Shown: positions 9,424 to 18,404 of the stretch, piece after piece
Position numbering within the stretch: the first letter of the stretch is position 1
How the letters are laid out: each line of letters starts with the position of its first letter
From: Clostridiales bacterium
Lineage (GTDB): Bacteria > Bacillota > Clostridia > Christensenellales > Borkfalkiaceae
Length of the DNA: 64,000 nt
Assembly (NCBI GenBank): GCA_015071005.1
Contig: SVIG01000006.1
Span: forward strand, 56,336 to 120,335
Reading direction: 5' to 3'
Notes under the pieces: model-generated
What the model saw: only the letters and a program-made list of their open reading frames with translations
What the model was told of the DNA's origin: nothing
Database searches by the model: none
Translations under genes and position numbers: made by a program

Positions 9424-10476
9424 GTGCAAAAAGTAAAGGCAGTTATCAATCTATCGAATATACGACAAAACGCAAAGACCTTTTTAGAGCATAGCAAGCG
9501 GCTTTGCGCGGTGGTGAAAGCGAACGCCTACGGGCACGGCGCGGAAGAAATCGCGCTGGCGCTTTCCGATATCGCGGATTTATTCGCGACGGCGATTCTC
9601 GACGAAGCGATTGCAATCCGTCACGCGGTTTGCGGCAAGGATATTCTCGTTTTTGCGCCCCCCTTGACGGAAGAGGATGCTTACGAGATTGCCGTCAACG
9701 GCTTTATCGGCTCGGTGACGAGTTTGTATTCGGCGAGAGTGTTTGTGAGAGTTTCGCAAAAATACCGGTTGCCGATAAAAGTACATTTGAAAGTGAATAC
9801 GGGCATGAATCGCTACGGTATGCGCCCGCAGGAATTGGGGAAAGTGTGTAAACTCTTTGCCAAGCAAAAGCAAATCCAAGTGCAAGGCATTTACTCCCAT
9901 TTGTATGCTTGCGCATTTGAACAAGCGGAAAGACAAAGAGAAAAATTTCTTCGCGCGGTTGCGCTTTGTAAGCGGTATTTCCCGACGGTGATCGCGCACC
10001 TGTCCGCCACTTACGGGGCGATGCTTGGTGAGAGATATACCTTTGATATGACGAGGGTCGGGCTTGGTTTGTACGGTTATTTGCCGATTTCAAAAAGAGA
10101 AAACGGCGTGGTGTGGTTGCCTGCCTTAAAAAAGGGAATGCAAGTTTTTGCGCCCGTGATGGAGAGCCGCGTATATCAAAGCGGCGGCGCTGGCTATGGG
10201 ACGCCGAAATCCATAAACGCGGGGGAGCGGATATGTCTTTGTCGATACGGCTATGCGGACGGTTTTTTGAGAACCTCAAAGAATGGTTCGGAGCTCGAAA
10301 GCGCGCATTTGAACAATTTGTGTATGGACGCTTGCGTGTGTAAGGGCGAAAGGAAACGGGGTGAATATTTGCCCGTGATGTTGGACGCGGAAAAGACTGC
10401 GAGTAAAACGGGTACGATTGCGTACGAGGTTTTGTGCGCGGCGACGCGGAGAGCGGAGTTTGTATATGAAAAATAA
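9424..10476 (+). CDS. alr: alanine racemase
   Basis: Alr is a PLP enzyme that converts L- to D-alanine for peptidoglycan. The 350-residue protein shows the PLP lysine in AVVKANAYGHGAEEIALAL near residue 32, MNRYGMRP near 123 and the catalytic tyrosine region GAGYGTPKSINAGERICLC near 257. The initiation codon is GTG, following the zinc-ribbon gene by 37 bp. The protein overlaps the next gene by 11 bp. At about 350 residues it is slightly shorter than many homologues, but all catalytic segments are present. Confidence 0.93.
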   Translation: MQKVKAVINLSNIRQNAKTFLEHSKRLCAVVKANAYGHGAEEIALALSDIADLFATAILDEAIAIRHAVCGKDILVFAPPLTEEDAYEIAVNGFIGSVTSLYSARVFVRVSQKYRLPIKVHLKVNTGMNRYGMRPQELGKVCKLFAKQKQIQVQGIYSHLYACAFEQAERQREKFLRAVALCKRYFPTVIAHLSATYGAMLGERYTFDMTRVGLGLYGYLPISKRENGVVWLPALKKGMQVFAPVMESRVYQSGGAGYGTPKSINAGERICLCRYGYADGFLRTSKNGSELESAHLNNLCMDACVCKGERKRGEYLPVMLDAEKTASKTGTIAYEVLCAATRRAEFVYEK

Positions 10477-11071
10477 TGGTAGTGCTTTGCGGTTTGTACA
10501 AGCGGAAGAAGCTTCTCTTGCCGAGCGCAAAGCAAGCGTGCGCGCATATATGAAAAGCAAGCGCGCAGAGAACACAAATCGCGACGTAAAAGCGCTCTTG
10601 GCGGCGGAGAATTTGATAAGCGCATTGGACGGTTTGGGCATAGTAGGTACGCGTTTAAGCGCGTTGGTCTATTTATCCTACTCGTCCGAGCTATCGACTG
10701 AGCCGCTAATAGACAAGCTGGAAGATATGGGCGTCAGCGTGTACGCGCCTCGCGTGGAAGGCGAGGAAATGACGGCGGTACGATATGGTGACGATTTCGT
10801 GATTTCGGGGCAAGGCATACGCGAGCCGGTAGGCGAGCGTTTCGACGGCGATATCGATATCGTGATTTTGCCGCTGCTTGCCGTGGACGAGCTGGGAAAC
10901 CGCTTGGGGTACGGCGGCGGATATTACGATCGGTATTTAGCAAAGCATACGAGTAGCTTGAAAATCGGCTATTGTTTTGATTTTCAGATGCTGAAAAGCG
11001 TGCCGAGGGAAGAAACGGACGTCGCGTTAAATATGGTTGTTACGGATACCTTTACAAAACGGATAAAGTAA
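10466..11071 (+). CDS. 5-formyltetrahydrofolate cyclo-ligase family protein
   Basis: The 201-residue protein belongs to the 5-FTHF cyclo-ligase (methenyl-THF synthetase) family, which uses ATP to make 5,10-methenyl-THF. Recognisable parts are the N-terminal Arg/Lys region, VYLSYSSELSTEPLIDKL near residue 70 and the signature LPLLAVDELGNRLGYGGGYYDRYL near 135-158. The ATG at 10466 lies inside the end of alr with GCGGAG upstream. An earlier in-frame start would only add alr-overlapping residues. Confidence 0.87.
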   Translation: MKNNGSALRFVQAEEASLAERKASVRAYMKSKRAENTNRDVKALLAAENLISALDGLGIVGTRLSALVYLSYSSELSTEPLIDKLEDMGVSVYAPRVEGEEMTAVRYGDDFVISGQGIREPVGERFDGDIDIVILPLLAVDELGNRLGYGGGYYDRYLAKHTSSLKIGYCFDFQMLKSVPREETDVALNMVVTDTFTKRIK

Positions 11072-11093
11072 GAAAAAATACGGAGAGATAATT

Positions 11094-11840
11094 ATGGCTA
11101 CTTTTAAGAAGAAATGGAAGAATTTTTGGAGATACGTATGGTCGCTTTTTAAGGCTTCGATCCCCGCGACGTTTATGTATTTTTGCGCGGGTACAATCCT
11201 TATGATGCTCACAATGAAGGGCAAGACGATTACGTGGACAAGCAAAAAATTGACTTGGACGATCATTTGTATTCTCGGCGGCGGTTTGTATAACGCGCTC
11301 GTTTCTTGGGCGCATGGCGGGACCCATTACGAAATGCTTGTTTCAGGGAACGTAAAACGTACGCGTATGGCGGACGACGGCTCGGGCTTTAGAATGTCCT
11401 CGCATAAGGAAGTGAAAGAATACCGCGTTTGGAAAGGCTTTGCAATCGGTGGTTTTACGGCGTTTTGGACGTTGCTTGTCGGGATTGTGTTCGGTTGTAA
11501 TCAATCGCAAGTGCAGCTCTATATCGACGGCGATGCGAGCGGTGGTTTCCTTGGTGTATTTATCGCGCTTTCCTTCTTCATTTCTGGTTGGTCGATTTTG
11601 CCTTTCTATTATTTGAACGGCGCAGGACATTCGGTAAGCTTTTTCCTTTCCTGCCTTTTCGCGTTGATTCCCATCGTTGTAACGGGCGTATTTTATATCC
11701 TCGGCGCATATTCCCGTCGTAACAAGGCAATCCGTCAGCAAATTTTGGCGGACAAAGCGGAAGCGGAAAGACAGAAAGACCCTAAAAAAATCAACTACGG
11801 CGGTTTGCCTGGCACGAAGCCCAAAAAACGCAGAAAATAA
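11094..11840 (+). CDS. multi-pass membrane protein of unknown function
   Basis: I do not recognise this 248-residue protein. It has about five hydrophobic segments (near residues 20-42, 50-72, 117-141, 150-176 and 183-205), a short charged loop after the second, and a strongly basic C-terminal tail ending in KPKKRRK. The start has GGAGAG upstream. It sits between folate and rRNA methylation genes with no obvious partner. The dispersed short element begins directly after its stop codon. Confidence 0.7.
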   Translation: MATFKKKWKNFWRYVWSLFKASIPATFMYFCAGTILMMLTMKGKTITWTSKKLTWTIICILGGGLYNALVSWAHGGTHYEMLVSGNVKRTRMADDGSGFRMSSHKEVKEYRVWKGFAIGGFTAFWTLLVGIVFGCNQSQVQLYIDGDASGGFLGVFIALSFFISGWSILPFYYLNGAGHSVSFFLSCLFALIPIVVTGVFYILGAYSRRNKAIRQQILADKAEAERQKDPKKINYGGLPGTKPKKRRK

Positions 11841-11859
11841 GGGGCGTGTACGCGTTGAA
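11841..11859 (+). repeat. dispersed short element, copy a
   Basis: GGGGCGTGTACGCGTTGAA starts on the base after the stop codon of the preceding membrane protein gene. GCG-TGTA-CGC can fold into a tiny hairpin. The 11-base core GTACGCGTTGA is shared exactly with copies c, e and f. Confidence 0.6.
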
Positions 11860-11881
11860 TGCGTATAAATAAGGTGAAACT

Positions 11882-12433
11882 ATGAGAATTATCGGCGGAA
11901 AATTTAGAAGCAGAGTGCTTTCCGAATTTGTTGGAAACGACGTGCGGCCCACGTCCGATCGAGCAAGAGAATCGCTCTTTAATATCCTTGCGTTAAAGAT
12001 GTACGGCGCGAGGGTTTTAGACTTGTTCGCAGGTAGCGGCGCGTTAGGATTAGAAAGTCTTTCGCGCGGTGCGAAGGAAGTTGTTTTCAATGATTTTTCC
12101 AAAGAGAGCTTGGCGATAGTCAAGAAAAATTTAGCGGCGCTGAAAATCGCTATCGGCGGCGCGGAAGCGAAGGTTTGTCAATACGATTTCCTTGCTTGCT
12201 TGGACGTTGTACGCGGTCCGTTTGATATTATTTTTCTCGATCCGCCGTATCGTTACGATTACGGCAAAAAGGCGCTTGAAAAGATCGCGCAAAAGGGACT
12301 TTTGAGCGAGAATGGGATTGTTGTAAACGAGCGCGACATACCCTTTGATGGGGAAATCGCGGGTTTGGAAAAATACGACGAGCGCAAGTACGGAAAGACC
12401 TATCTTACGTTTTTCCGCCGCGTGGAGGAGTAA
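11882..12433 (+). CDS. rsmD: 16S rRNA (guanine(966)-N2)-methyltransferase
   Basis: RsmD methylates G966 of 16S rRNA during 30S assembly. The 183-residue protein begins MRIIGGKFRSRVL, followed by VRPTSDRARESLFNIL. It carries the SAM motif VLDLFAGSGALGLESLSRGA near residue 45 and the catalytic DPPY in IIFLDPPYRYDY near 118. Its stop codon abuts the coaD start, the common rsmD-coaD pairing. Confidence 0.95.
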   Translation: MRIIGGKFRSRVLSEFVGNDVRPTSDRARESLFNILALKMYGARVLDLFAGSGALGLESLSRGAKEVVFNDFSKESLAIVKKNLAALKIAIGGAEAKVCQYDFLACLDVVRGPFDIIFLDPPYRYDYGKKALEKIAQKGLLSENGIVVNERDIPFDGEIAGLEKYDERKYGKTYLTFFRRVEE

Positions 12434-12919
12434 ATGATGAAAAAATGTGTATTCGCAGGGACGTTCGATCCCCCGACGCTTGGGCATAAAGCGTTGATTG
12501 AAGAATGCTTGACCCTCTTTGACGAAGTGGTGGTGGCGATTATGGTCAACCCTGCTAAAAAGCCGTATTTTTCGGTAGAGGAGCGCAAGGAAATGCTCGC
12601 GCTTGATTTTGGAAACGAGCCGCGCGTGCGCGTGATTGATTTTATGGGTACGGTTGCGGAGCTTTTGGAAAAGGAAGATACGAAAATTTACGTGCGCGGT
12701 ATTCGAAACGGGGTGGATCTTGATTTCGAGAACGCGAATTTCTATGCGAGTAGGAAACTCGATTCGAGCTTTACGGCGGTGTATTTGCCCTGTCCGCAAG
12801 AGCTTTTGCACGTGAGCTCGTCTATGGTGCGCAATAGCTTACAATTTCAAACGCCGATCGACGAGTACGTGAGTGAAAAGGTCAAGGTTTATATTCTTGA
12901 AAAGGAAGGAGCGAAATGA
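12434..12919 (+). CDS. coaD: pantetheine-phosphate adenylyltransferase
   Basis: CoaD makes dephospho-CoA from 4'-phosphopantetheine and ATP. The 161-residue length fits the family. Motifs are the nucleotidyltransferase signature FAGTFDPPTLGHKALIEECL (T/HxGH type) near residues 7-26, YVRGIRNGVDLDFE near 90 and VSSSMVRN near 128. It starts immediately after rsmD and overlaps the next gene by 4 bp. Confidence 0.95.
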   Translation: MMKKCVFAGTFDPPTLGHKALIEECLTLFDEVVVAIMVNPAKKPYFSVEERKEMLALDFGNEPRVRVIDFMGTVAELLEKEDTKIYVRGIRNGVDLDFENANFYASRKLDSSFTAVYLPCPQELLHVSSSMVRNSLQFQTPIDEYVSEKVKVYILEKEGAK

Positions 12920-13536
12920 AATTTTGGAAGAAAGTAGTATCGTTATTATTGAGTGTGAGCGCGGTGTGCGCGCTTGGCGCGTGCGGCAAGGATAAGGCAA
13001 ATGGGGGCTCGGATTCGACGAGCGAAGAAGCGGAAATCCGTACGTATTACGGCACGACGTTAGAGTATTACGTGACGCCCGACGATCCCAAAGAATCGGA
13101 CGGAAGTAATTACGGTGTTTTTAGCGGTTATCCCCGTATAGTCATGGAAAATATGGTTGCCTTATTGCAATCGGACGACTTTACAGAGCTTTTGTTTATG
13201 CCCCAAGTCCCGACCGAAGTTGGAAAAGGACTTACGGAAGAAAAAATGGAAGAAGCCGAAAAAATAATTGCTGTTTATAAGGAGAGCGTTACGTATTCTT
13301 ACCAAAACAGCAAGGACGATTTGGACGGCTCGTTGGTGAACTCCTTTATCTATGCGAAAATTGCCGTTTTGAAGGAGAGTGAGGAAGATAAAGCGGTCGC
13401 GGAACATATTCGCGGACAGCTTCTTGACATCCTGCCTTTGTTCGTGGAACAAAATATGCCGCTTATGCGTGGCTATAACGGTACGCTGTGTAAAAAAATT
13501 ATACGGACGGACGAAATTGTTGAATTTAGAAAATAA
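12916..13536 (+). CDS. putative lipoprotein of unknown function
   Basis: The 206-residue protein has a lysine-rich start, a hydrophobic stretch and the lipobox LGAC, with Cys at residue 23, so it should be lipid-anchored outside the membrane. The mature part has no motif I can assign. A segment near residues 150-185 (IAVLKESEEDKAVAEHIRGQ) faintly recalls Wzz/YveK chain-length regulators, but the flanking membrane helices of that family are missing. Its ATG overlaps the coaD stop (ATGA), so it is expressed with coaD although no functional link is apparent. Confidence 0.72.
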   Translation: MKFWKKVVSLLLSVSAVCALGACGKDKANGGSDSTSEEAEIRTYYGTTLEYYVTPDDPKESDGSNYGVFSGYPRIVMENMVALLQSDDFTELLFMPQVPTEVGKGLTEEKMEEAEKIIAVYKESVTYSYQNSKDDLDGSLVNSFIYAKIAVLKESEEDKAVAEHIRGQLLDILPLFVEQNMPLMRGYNGTLCKKIIRTDEIVEFRK

Positions 13537-13584
13537 CACGTAGTGATACGCGAGAGAAATAAGAAAAAAGGAGAATTTTTTATT

Positions 13585-14607
13585 ATGATGGAAAAACAGT
13601 ACTTTATTCCCGAACCCGAAGAATTTATCTCCGAAAAACCGCTTACGGCGGAAATGAAGAAAATTAAAGCGGCTCGCGACGAAGAAATCCGCGATACAAT
13701 CGCGGGAAGAAACGAAAAAATGCTCGTAATTATCGGACCTTGCTCCGCACACGAGCCTGCCCCTACGCTCGAATACATATCGAGATTGGGTAAGCTCAAC
13801 GAAAAGGTCAAGGACAAGCTTGTCATCGTGCCGAGAATTTACACCAACAAACCCCGTACGAAAGGGGTTGGCTATAAGGGTATGTTCTTGCAGCCCGACC
13901 CCGAAGGGGCGGCGGACATTGCAAGAGGTATCCGCAGTATTCGTGCGTTGCATCTTGCGGCAATCAACGAATCGGGGTTGACGGCGGCGGACGAAATGCT
14001 TTATCCCGAAAACACGGCGTACGTGGAAGACTTGCTTTCCTATCACGCAGTCGGCGCACGTAGCGTAGAAGACCAGCTTCATAGACAAGTGGCGAGCGGT
14101 ATCGACGCGCCCGTTGGCTTGAAAAACCCGATGAGCGGTAACATTATCGCGCTTGTCAATTCCATTTTTGCGGCGCAAAGTCCGCAGGTGTTTAAGTACC
14201 GCAATTATCAGGTAAGCTCGGACGGTAACCCTTACGCGCACGCGATTTTGCGCGGCGGCGTGGACGGAAACGGCGCGGACGTGCCTAATTTCCACTACGA
14301 AACGGTGATGCAGCTTGAAGAAATGTACCGCGGCAGTAAGTTGGAAAACCCTGCGATCATTATCGACTGCAACCACTCCAACTCGGGTAAAAAACACCGT
14401 CAACAGCTCCGTATCGCGCAAGAAGTTATGCAAAACCGTCGTTTTGACGACGCATTCAAGAAGATCGTAAAAGGCTTTATGGTGGAAAGCTTCTTGGTGG
14501 AAGGTACGCAAAAGCACGACGAAGTATTCGGCAAGTCGATCACCGACCCTTGTATCGGTTGGGAAGACACTGAACGCTTGCTTTTGGATTTGGCAGAACA
14601 GGTATAA
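13585..14607 (+). CDS. aroF: 3-deoxy-7-phosphoheptulonate synthase (class I)
   Basis: This enzyme condenses PEP with erythrose 4-phosphate, the first step of the shikimate pathway. The 340-residue protein has the class I signature LVIIGPCSAHEPAPTLEYI near residue 43, PRIYTNKPRTKGVGYKG near 76, and the metal/substrate segments VGLKNPMSGN and IIDCNHSNSGKKHRQQ. I chose the ATG at 13585 because AAAAAAGGAG lies 12 bp upstream; an earlier in-frame GTG has no such site. No chorismate mutase domain is fused. Prephenate dehydratase follows after 19 bp, which suggests a phenylalanine-directed pair. Confidence 0.93.
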   Translation: MMEKQYFIPEPEEFISEKPLTAEMKKIKAARDEEIRDTIAGRNEKMLVIIGPCSAHEPAPTLEYISRLGKLNEKVKDKLVIVPRIYTNKPRTKGVGYKGMFLQPDPEGAADIARGIRSIRALHLAAINESGLTAADEMLYPENTAYVEDLLSYHAVGARSVEDQLHRQVASGIDAPVGLKNPMSGNIIALVNSIFAAQSPQVFKYRNYQVSSDGNPYAHAILRGGVDGNGADVPNFHYETVMQLEEMYRGSKLENPAIIIDCNHSNSGKKHRQQLRIAQEVMQNRRFDDAFKKIVKGFMVESFLVEGTQKHDEVFGKSITDPCIGWEDTERLLLDLAEQV

Positions 14608-14626
14608 CGAGAAAAGGAGTGAAGTT

Positions 14627-15487
14627 ATGAAAATTGCATTTTTGGGGCCGGAAGGGAGCTATTCCCATCTCGCGGCAAAGGAATTCTTGAAAACGGAAGC
14701 AAAAGCGGAAAAAGCAGTCGGCGAATGGGACGAATGCGTGCCTTTTAGAAACTTCGTCGAAGTGCTTGAAGCGGTAGAAAATAATCGCGTAGACGGTGCG
14801 GCGATTCCCATTGAAAACAGCATTCAAGGGGGCGTTTCGCAAAACTTGGATCTCTTGCAGGATTTCGGCGAGCTTTATGCGGTAAAGGAAAAGGTTTTGC
14901 GCGTGGATCATCGTTTGATCTATAAAGCAGGTACGCCGTTATCCGCAATCGGTAGAGTATATTCTCACCGTCAAGCGCTCGATCAATGCTCGACTTATTT
15001 GAGCAAGGAACTCCCGTTTGCTTCCTTGCGTGAAACGGAATCGACGGGCTTTGGTATCGCAAGAGCGGTAGAGGACGAAACGGGAAAAAGCGCGGCAATC
15101 GCAGGCGCGCATACGGAAAATATCCGTAGCGGTTTCGTCATGAGCGAAGAATGTATTTCCGACGAAAAAAACAATTATACCCATTTCCTTTTGATCAAGA
15201 AAGGGGAAAATACGTTGCCGAAAACGAGCAACCGCGTCTTCTTCTCGGCGGTTTGTCCGCATAGACCGGGTAGTCTTTTAGCGCTTTTGCAAATTATTGC
15301 AAAACACGGCATCAACATGACGAAAATCGAAAGCCGTCCTGTCAAGAATCGCCCTGGCGATTATCGTTTCTTCATTGAAGCGGAATGTGATTTGGGCAGT
15401 AAAGAAGTGCAAGATATGCTTGCCGCAATTCGCGAAAACACGCTCGAATGTAAGTTGCTCGGCGCGTACTGTCACGAAGCGGAATAA
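14627..15487 (+). CDS. pheA: prephenate dehydratase
   Basis: PheA converts prephenate to phenylpyruvate. The 286-residue protein has an N-terminal PDT domain (FLGPEGSYSHLAA; PIENSIQGGVSQNLDLL near 62). It ends in an ACT domain (FFSAVCPHRPGSLLALLQII, then ESRPVKNRPGDYRFFIE), the usual phenylalanine sensor. The canonical TRF catalytic motif reads THF here (NNYTHFLLI near residue 184), keeping the essential Thr and Phe but replacing Arg. It is the monofunctional form without chorismate mutase. Confidence 0.92.
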   Translation: MKIAFLGPEGSYSHLAAKEFLKTEAKAEKAVGEWDECVPFRNFVEVLEAVENNRVDGAAIPIENSIQGGVSQNLDLLQDFGELYAVKEKVLRVDHRLIYKAGTPLSAIGRVYSHRQALDQCSTYLSKELPFASLRETESTGFGIARAVEDETGKSAAIAGAHTENIRSGFVMSEECISDEKNNYTHFLLIKKGENTLPKTSNRVFFSAVCPHRPGSLLALLQIIAKHGINMTKIESRPVKNRPGDYRFFIEAECDLGSKEVQDMLAAIRENTLECKLLGAYCHEAE

Positions 15488-15508
15488 AAGAAAAGCTTAC
15501 GGGGAATT

Positions 15509-16816
15509 ATGGATTTATTTGATTTCAACAGAAATGAAGAAACGGCGAAACCGCTTGCCGAGCGTATGCGCGCGAACTCGTTAGACGAGTTTATCGGGCA
15601 AAAGCATATCGTTGGGGAAGGCTCGCTTTTGCGGCGTGCTATCGCCATCGATCGCTTGGGCAGCTGTATTTTTTGGGGGCCGCCCGGGTGCGGTAAGACC
15701 ACGCTTGCAAATATTATCGCGCTGCGCACGAACGGGGAGTTTATCAAGCTCAACGCCGTAAATGCGGGGGTCGCGGATGTCAAAAAAGCGGTGGAAACGG
15801 CACGGGACAATCTAAAAATGTTCAATAAGCGCACCTATTTGCTTTTGGACGAGTGTCACCGTTTCAATAAAACGCAGAGCGATTCGCTCTTGCCTGCCAT
15901 CGAGCAGGGGACGATTATCTTTATCGGCTCGACGACGGAGAATCCGTATGCTTCGATGACGCCTGCTATCGTTTCGCGCTGTCGGGTATTCGAGTTTAAG
16001 CATTTGACGACGGAAGATATTGTCGGCGCGTTGCATTCGGCGGTGAAAAACCGCCATAAGGGCTTGGGCAAGCAAGGGATTGCCATTTCGGACGAAGCGA
16101 TCGAGCATATTGCGAATATGGCTGGCGGCGATTTGCGCTCGGCGTATAACGCCTTGGAACTTGCCGCGCTGACCACTGCGCCCGATAGCGACGGGAACGT
16201 GAAAATTACGCTTGCGGACGCGGAACAGTCTATTCAAAGAAAATCCCTTTCCTATAATCAAGACGCCTATTACGATTTCCTTTCCGCGTTTTGTAAATCC
16301 TTGCGCGGAAGCGACGCGAACGCGGCGCTTTACTATGCGATGCGGTTGATTGAAGGGGGCGGCGATCCTATGCTCGTTGCCCGTCGGCTCGTGGTGCATT
16401 CGGCGGAAGACGTCGGTATGGCGGACCCGCAGGCTTTGCAAATTGCGACTTCGGCAATGCTCGCCTTTGAAAAAATCGGTTATCCCGAAGGGCTTATTCC
16501 GCTCTCGGAAGCGATTGTGTACGTATGCGAAGCGGAAAAGAGTAACGCGGTGGCAAACGCGTTCCACGCGGCGCAAACGGACGCTCGGACGGTGCGCGAC
16601 GATTCCATTCCCCCGTACTTAAAGGATAACAGCAAAGCAAGCAAAGAAGACAAGGCGCAAAGCCGCTTGTATAAGTATCCCCACGATTACGGCGGATACG
16701 TGGAACAGCAGTATTTGCCCGATAGCTTAAAGGATAAAATTTACTATAAACCCACGCAAAACGGCTATGAAAAAACGGTGTGGGAAATTCGTGCAAAAAA
16801 AGGTAAAAAAGATTAA
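15509..16816 (+). CDS. rarA: replication-associated recombination protein A
   Basis: The 435-residue AAA+ ATPase is of the RarA/MgsA/WRNIP1 family and acts at stalled forks. It shows PLAERMRANSLDEFIGQKHI, Walker A GPPGCGKTTLANIIA (about residue 54), Walker B LLLDECHRFNKTQSD (about 112), sensor 1 IGSTTENPYASM and a C-terminal tetramerisation region. The dispersed short element lies just after its stop. Confidence 0.94.
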   Translation: MDLFDFNRNEETAKPLAERMRANSLDEFIGQKHIVGEGSLLRRAIAIDRLGSCIFWGPPGCGKTTLANIIALRTNGEFIKLNAVNAGVADVKKAVETARDNLKMFNKRTYLLLDECHRFNKTQSDSLLPAIEQGTIIFIGSTTENPYASMTPAIVSRCRVFEFKHLTTEDIVGALHSAVKNRHKGLGKQGIAISDEAIEHIANMAGGDLRSAYNALELAALTTAPDSDGNVKITLADAEQSIQRKSLSYNQDAYYDFLSAFCKSLRGSDANAALYYAMRLIEGGGDPMLVARRLVVHSAEDVGMADPQALQIATSAMLAFEKIGYPEGLIPLSEAIVYVCEAEKSNAVANAFHAAQTDARTVRDDSIPPYLKDNSKASKEDKAQSRLYKYPHDYGGYVEQQYLPDSLKDKIYYKPTQNGYEKTVWEIRAKKGKKD

Positions 16817-16820
16817 ACGG

Positions 16821-16843
16821 GCGTACCGTGTACGCATTGAAAA
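16821..16843 (+). repeat. dispersed short element, copy b
   Basis: GCGTACCGTGTACGCATTGA begins 5 bp after the rarA stop. The arms GCGTAC and GTACGC are perfectly complementary around CGT. The core differs from copies a, c, e and f at one base. Confidence 0.55.
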
Positions 16844-16865
16844 TAGTTTAACGGAGTAAAAGATT

Positions 16866-17342
16866 ATGAAATGTTTGTATTGTGACTGCACCGAAAGCAA
16901 GGTGGTGGATTCTCGTTCGGCGGACGATGATAGAACGATACGCCGTCGTCGTGAATGTACGGGCTGCGGCAGACGGTTCACAACCTACGAAACGATTGAA
17001 GTGACTCCCGTGCTCGTGGTAAAAAATAACGGCACGCGGCAGTCCTTTAACGCGGAAAAAATCCGCAACGGGATTATCAAGTCCTGCGAAAAGCGGCCTG
17101 TGCCGATGTCCGTAATCGACGATATGGTTGCGGATATTTCCAAGCAGGTGTATAACAGTATGGAAAGCGAAATTACGACGAAAACGATCGGCGAAATGGT
17201 CATGGAGCGCTTGAAAAAGGTGGACGAAGTTGCTTACGTGCGCTATGCGAGCGTGTATCGCTCGTTCAAGGATCTTTCGTCGTTTATGTCGGAATTGAAG
17301 CAAATGATGAAAGCGGATAAGCTCGAAAAAAAGAACTCGTAA
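16866..17342 (+). CDS. nrdR: transcriptional repressor NrdR
   Basis: NrdR senses ATP/dATP and represses ribonucleotide reductase genes. The 158-residue protein has the N-terminal zinc ribbon (MKCLYCDC ... RRRRECTGCGRRFTTYE) and the ATP-cone from about residue 48 (VVKNNGTRQSFNAEKI). No ribonucleotide reductase gene is within the window, so its targets lie elsewhere. Confidence 0.96.
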   Translation: MKCLYCDCTESKVVDSRSADDDRTIRRRRECTGCGRRFTTYETIEVTPVLVVKNNGTRQSFNAEKIRNGIIKSCEKRPVPMSVIDDMVADISKQVYNSMESEITTKTIGEMVMERLKKVDEVAYVRYASVYRSFKDLSSFMSELKQMMKADKLEKKNS

Positions 17343-17354
17343 AAGGGGAAGACT

Positions 17355-18404
17355 ATGGCAAACCAAACGAAGACCGTCCGCGTAGGCGGCGTTAGCTTGG
17401 GCGGCGGCGCACCGATTCGGATTCAATCGATGACCACGACGAAAACGGCGGACTTGGAAAAGACCGTCGCGCAAATCCATGCTTTGGAAAAGGCGGGCTG
17501 TGAAATTATTCGTGTGGCGGTCGCGGACGAAGCGGACGCGCTTGCGATTAAGTCGGTTAAGGAAAAAATCTCAATTCCGCTTGTTGCGGATATTCATTTT
17601 TCCCCCAAGCTTGCGGTGTTGGCGATTGAAAGCGGCGCGGATAAAGTGCGTATCAATCCAGGGAATATCGGCGGTGAAGCGGAAATTAAATACGTGGCGG
17701 ATTGCATTAAGGCGTATGGGATTCCCGTGCGTGTTGGCTCGAATACGGGCAGTATCGAGAAGAACTTTCTTGAAAAGTACGGCAGAAGCGCGGAAGCGCT
17801 TGTGGAAAGTGCGCTGTATAACGTCGGGATTTTGGAAAAATTCGGCGTGAAGGACATTGTGATTTCGGTGAAGGCGTCGGACGTGCCGTTGACGGTCAAG
17901 GCATATAGCTTGCTTGCGCAAAAGACGGAGTATCCCTTGCATTTGGGGGTGACGGAAGCGGGAACGACGGAGGCTGGCATTGTAAAAAGTGCGGTGGGGA
18001 TCGGTAGCTTGCTCTTGCAGGGGATTGGCGATACGATTCGCGTTTCGCTGACGGACGATCCCGTCAAGGAAGTGTACGCAGCGCAAAATATTTTACGTGC
18101 TTGCGGCTTGGAAAGCGAGTACGTTGAAGTGGTTTCTTGTCCGACTTGCGGACGCTGCGCTTGGGAGAGTATGGAGCTTGCAAATAAGGTGACGGAGTTT
18201 GTTCGCCCTTATAAAAAACGAGCAAAAATCGCCGTGATGGGTTGTGTGGTAAACGGCCCGGGCGAAGCGAAGGACGCCGATTTGGGGATTGCAGGCGGAA
18301 ACGGCTCTTGCTTGATTTTCAAGAAGGGCGAGCCGTTCAAAAAGGTGTGTGCGGAGAGCGCGGAAGAAGAATTTTTCAAAGAAATTAGGACGTTGTTAGA
18401 ATGA
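17355..18404 (+). CDS. ispG: 4-hydroxy-3-methylbut-2-enyl-diphosphate synthase
   Basis: IspG (GcpE) is the [4Fe-4S] enzyme of the non-mevalonate isoprenoid pathway. The 349-residue protein begins with TKTVRVGGVSLGGGAPIRIQ, followed by VADIHFSPKLA near 79. It carries the cluster-binding cysteines in SCPTCGRCAWE (about 262) and MGCVVNGPGEAKDADLGIAG (about 296). Length and motifs fit the bacterial two-domain form. It overlaps the next gene by 4 bp; in related genomes that next gene is polC. Confidence 0.96.
   Translation: MANQTKTVRVGGVSLGGGAPIRIQSMTTTKTADLEKTVAQIHALEKAGCEIIRVAVADEADALAIKSVKEKISIPLVADIHFSPKLAVLAIESGADKVRINPGNIGGEAEIKYVADCIKAYGIPVRVGSNTGSIEKNFLEKYGRSAEALVESALYNVGILEKFGVKDIVISVKASDVPLTVKAYSLLAQKTEYPLHLGVTEAGTTEAGIVKSAVGIGSLLLQGIGDTIRVSLTDDPVKEVYAAQNILRACGLESEYVEVVSCPTCGRCAWESMELANKVTEFVRPYKKRAKIAVMGCVVNGPGEAKDADLGIAGGNGSCLIFKKGEPFKKVCAESAEEEFFKEIRTLLE

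Noticed and set aside
13162..14517. Long antisense open frame (451 codons) opposite the lipoprotein and aroF genes
   Set aside because: It spans two convincing plus-strand genes and has no family features; it is a by-product of codon bias.
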